DNA of 64,000 nucleotides. Source: Colwellia_A sp047621305 (lineage in GTDB: Bacteria > Pseudomonadota > Gammaproteobacteria > Enterobacterales > Alteromonadaceae). Below, piece by piece: positions 62,196 to 64,000 of the stretch (position 1 is the stretch's first letter; each line of letters starts with the position of its first letter). The notes below the pieces were generated by a model. The model did no database searches. It was given only the letters and a program-made list of their open reading frames with translations, and was not told the origin of the DNA. The translations under genes were made by a program, and so were the position numbers. The DNA is taken from positions 7,188-71,187 of the forward strand of contig JBLHNB010000016.1 in NCBI GenBank assembly GCA_047621305.1, in the 5' to 3' direction.

Positions 62196-63344
62196 ATGGT
62201 ATTGAGCGATCGGCATCATGGTATTACGCACCTTGAGAAAGAGGTTAAAGATATAAATCAAATCATGATTTCATTAGGGAACTCAGTCCTGTCAAACCAA
62301 AATATTAACGATCAAATAGAAAAGCTGATTATTAGAGAAGATTACGTCAGAGGAAAAATATTAGCCATCGAGCAAAAGATACTATCTATTAGCTTAGATA
62401 AAGAAAAGCTAAAAACGATTAAAACAAAGTTGGATAAAATTGATATCAACCAGCTTAAGCAGGAAATTAAGAATAAGCACTCTGAAATACGTGCTGAAAT
62501 ATTATTATCTGCGAGTAAAAATTCTAGAGAACAAATGTATGGGTTACTAGGAATAATTCTTTCTGTCTTCGGGCTTTCTGGTGGACTTGCCTTTTGGGGG
62601 ATTAAACAAAGTGTTAATGAAAACCTGAAAAAACAATTATATGAACATGATAAAAATATTGAGAAACAAATTAGTGTTAGTAAAGTTCAACATCAAAATG
62701 TACTAAACGAAGAATCTTTTAAACGAGCATTAGTTTATACAAACATAGCAATCAGCATATACCAGACCAGATTTACAGGTACTGGCAATGGCTATATAAA
62801 ATCTCCGAAAGTAAATAAAAATAAAGCGGATCTCTCTAGCGTATTATTAGAAGTAATTGCTATTCAAAAGTTCTCTGTTGAGCAAGTTAAAGAGCTGCTA
62901 AATACATATACCCCGGCAAAATCACTGTTTTCCGAAACAAGCTTAAACTTAGCTTACTATGTTTGTGAATTAAAACTGTTAGTTGGTGAAATAGAAGAAG
63001 ACGCCGAGGATATGGCCCACTCTTTACTAGATGACAGCAATAAATTTGAAAGTGATTGGATCAAGCGTGAATTTAATAAATACGAAACCAATAAAGACTT
63101 AGAGGGCTTCTATGAACGAGTCATTGACTATAAAGATAGTAAAGAATTTATATCTTTAGTCTTAGGGCGAAAAGCATATTCAAGCTCAGATATAATAGTT
63201 GAAAAAATACTAAATAAATCTAAAGATACTATTAGAAGCAATGATAATTACAATCAAGAGGTGTTTACAAGTGTATCAAACAAAATGAAAAGTGAGCTTG
63301 TAGAAATATACAAAAAAATAATTGACGATAACGAAGGTAGATAA
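62196..63344 (+). CDS. Coiled-coil membrane protein (382 aa)
   Basis: Residues 10-100 are a long coiled coil. One TM helix follows (YGLLGIILSVFGLSGGLAFW, about 114-133), then a soluble C-terminal half with helical repeats. No family is recognised. The ATG at 62196 begins right after the left inverted-repeat arm. The gene is divergent from the HEPN remnant and looks like part of a small inserted cassette. A role as sensor or effector is possible but unsupported. Confidence 0.62.
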   Translation: MVLSDRHHGITHLEKEVKDINQIMISLGNSVLSNQNINDQIEKLIIREDYVRGKILAIEQKILSISLDKEKLKTIKTKLDKIDINQLKQEIKNKHSEIRAEILLSASKNSREQMYGLLGIILSVFGLSGGLAFWGIKQSVNENLKKQLYEHDKNIEKQISVSKVQHQNVLNEESFKRALVYTNIAISIYQTRFTGTGNGYIKSPKVNKNKADLSSVLLEVIAIQKFSVEQVKELLNTYTPAKSLFSETSLNLAYYVCELKLLVGEIEEDAEDMAHSLLDDSNKFESDWIKREFNKYETNKDLEGFYERVIDYKDSKEFISLVLGRKAYSSSDIIVEKILNKSKDTIRSNDNYNQEVFTSVSNKMKSELVEIYKKIIDDNEGR

Positions 63345-63626
63345 AATAATAATTTTATCTACCAAGATTAAGATAAACCAGGAGTTGTAGGACGGAACAT
63401 AACAATAACCTCAAAATAATGTGCTTATATATAATAATATGCATATTTCAATGGATTTGCAATACATTTTGTTTTAAGCGTCCAGTTATTGTCCCACCAA
63501 TCCTAGCTCCTTTCTTAAAAGATCTAACTCTTAGTTTTCCGTAAAATCAACACACATATTTTTCTATCCCACAATTAATCACAGAGTCATAAATTGACAA
63601 ATATTCACTGTCTGATAAGAATGCCT

Positions 63627-63881
63627 TTAAAGCGCATTCTCTAAGAAATCTGCGTTAGCAAAAGGTCTAATAATCATCAAATAATATGCGTTATTAAATA
63701 TCAAAGGGAATCCACATGCATTTCCAGGAGATAAAACCACATCCATGATCCACTTGTGCTTTGGTGAAAAATCAGAGTCACCTTTTTCAACTTTGTTAAG
63801 AAACATGAATTCAACAACCAATTTACTTTGGTCAATATTAAGTATAAAAATTTGCCTTCCTGAAGTGTTTTTGACCTGCAT
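63627..63881 (-). CDS. Hypothetical protein (84 aa) inside the inverted-repeat cassette
   Basis: An 84-aa ORF, beta-rich (VKNTSGRQIFILNIDQSKLV), soluble, with no motif recognised. It is convergent with the coiled-coil gene, which ends 282 bp away. Coding status is supported only by length and the ATG start; it may be a remnant. Confidence 0.4.
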   Translation of the reverse strand: MQVKNTSGRQIFILNIDQSKLVVEFMFLNKVEKGDSDFSPKHKWIMDVVLSPGNACGFPLIFNNAYYLMIIRPFANADFLENAL

Positions 63882-63931
63882 GTGTATATTGTGCGTATTT
63901 CGGTCGGACCGATCAGTTAGTTCGGTTTGAA

Positions 63932-63945
63932 CCGATCACTTTTTT
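63932..63945. repeat. Right arm of the 14-bp inverted repeat
   Basis: CCGATCACTTTTTT is the exact reverse complement of 62177-62190. It sits in a dyad-rich stretch (CGGTCGGACCGATC at 63901-63914, CGGTTTGAACCG at 63923-63934). Confidence 0.6.
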
Positions 63946-64000
63946 TCACTCTCTTTTTCATAGTTAATATTTATACCTAGTGATCGGATAGAGTCAAATT

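Noticed and set aside
63345..63626. A regulatory or coding feature in the gap after the coiled-coil gene.
   Set aside because: AT-rich sequence with no open frame, hairpin with T run or repeat that I could support.
29160..63914. Shared CCGACCGA near the left junction (29203) and near 63901-63910 as element terminal repeats.
   Set aside because: Only 8 bp match, the position from each end is unequal and the phoH half is not found at the right, so chance is likely.
1..64000. CRISPR arrays, tRNA or rRNA genes.
   Set aside because: I saw no regularly spaced direct repeats and no cloverleaf or rRNA-like sequence.

Overview
The window looks like a chromosome segment of a marine, AT-rich gammaproteobacterium, most likely Colwelliaceae/Alteromonadales. 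The signs are low GC, core protein sequences and gene orders typical of that group (rlmD/barA divergent; lepA-lepB-rnc-era-recO-pdxJ-acpS; rpoE-rseABC; nadB; ygfX-sdhE-ygfZ) and an ovothiol operon. This assignment is inference from sequence style, not a database result.

Positions 1-28600 are ordinary core chromosome with intact genes. They hold the rlmD 5' end (off the left edge), hybrid kinase barA, an acpS-to-lepA run on the minus strand, the sigma-E operon rpoE-rseA-rseB-rseC with a candidate sigma-E promoter, nadB, ygfX/sdhE, ygfZ, an FKBP-type PPIase, a periplasmic binding protein, a RecQ-like helicase, and an ovothiol cluster (ovoA, an OvoB-like PLP enzyme, a divergent glutamine-synthetase-fold protein and a small methyltransferase). 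A TPR-GGDEF diguanylate cyclase follows.

At about 29175 a phoH-type ATPase gene is cut exactly at its Walker A lysine codon. Everything to the right is a genomic island that runs past the window end, so it is at least 34.8 kb. The missing phoH 5' half is not in the window. The island starts with a six-gene, tightly overlapping operon (29287-39649) encoding a 1091-aa repeat-containing protein, a 788-aa tyrosine recombinase, two small proteins, a RecD2-like helicase and a second tyrosine recombinase. This is the presumed mobility module.

The cargo is dominated by defence-type genes. In order these are a PD-(D/E)XK protein; a HTH / ImmA-IrrE peptidase / PIN-like operon divergent from an sce7726-type nuclease, with a duplicated 17-bp operator-like site; a beta-family protein; a complete type III CBASS (CD-NTase, HORMA, TRIP13, NucC); a DUF6765-like protein with a lipoprotein, a 92-aa protein and a 45-aa secreted peptide linked by shared palindromes; an Xre/membrane-protein pair; a frameshifted TetR; HU; and a second CBASS of type II-short architecture. 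That second operon has CD-NTase, E2 and 2TM-SAVED genes under a divergent WYL (CapW-like) regulator. It continues into a second, frameshifted CD-NTase with a C-terminal sensor domain, a small membrane protein and a papain/transglutaminase-like protein. A broken HEPN gene and a coiled-coil/TM gene flanked by inverted repeats close the window.

The most interesting signals are (1) the seven-gene operon at 54898-60203, with two different CD-NTases and a papain-like protein behind one CapW-like regulator; (2) four single-base frameshifts confined to 53.6-62.2 kb, two of them on canonical -1 slippery heptamers; (3) the recombinase/helicase operon and its insertion into the phoH P-loop; and (4) the GS-fold ligase-like gene in the ovothiol cluster.
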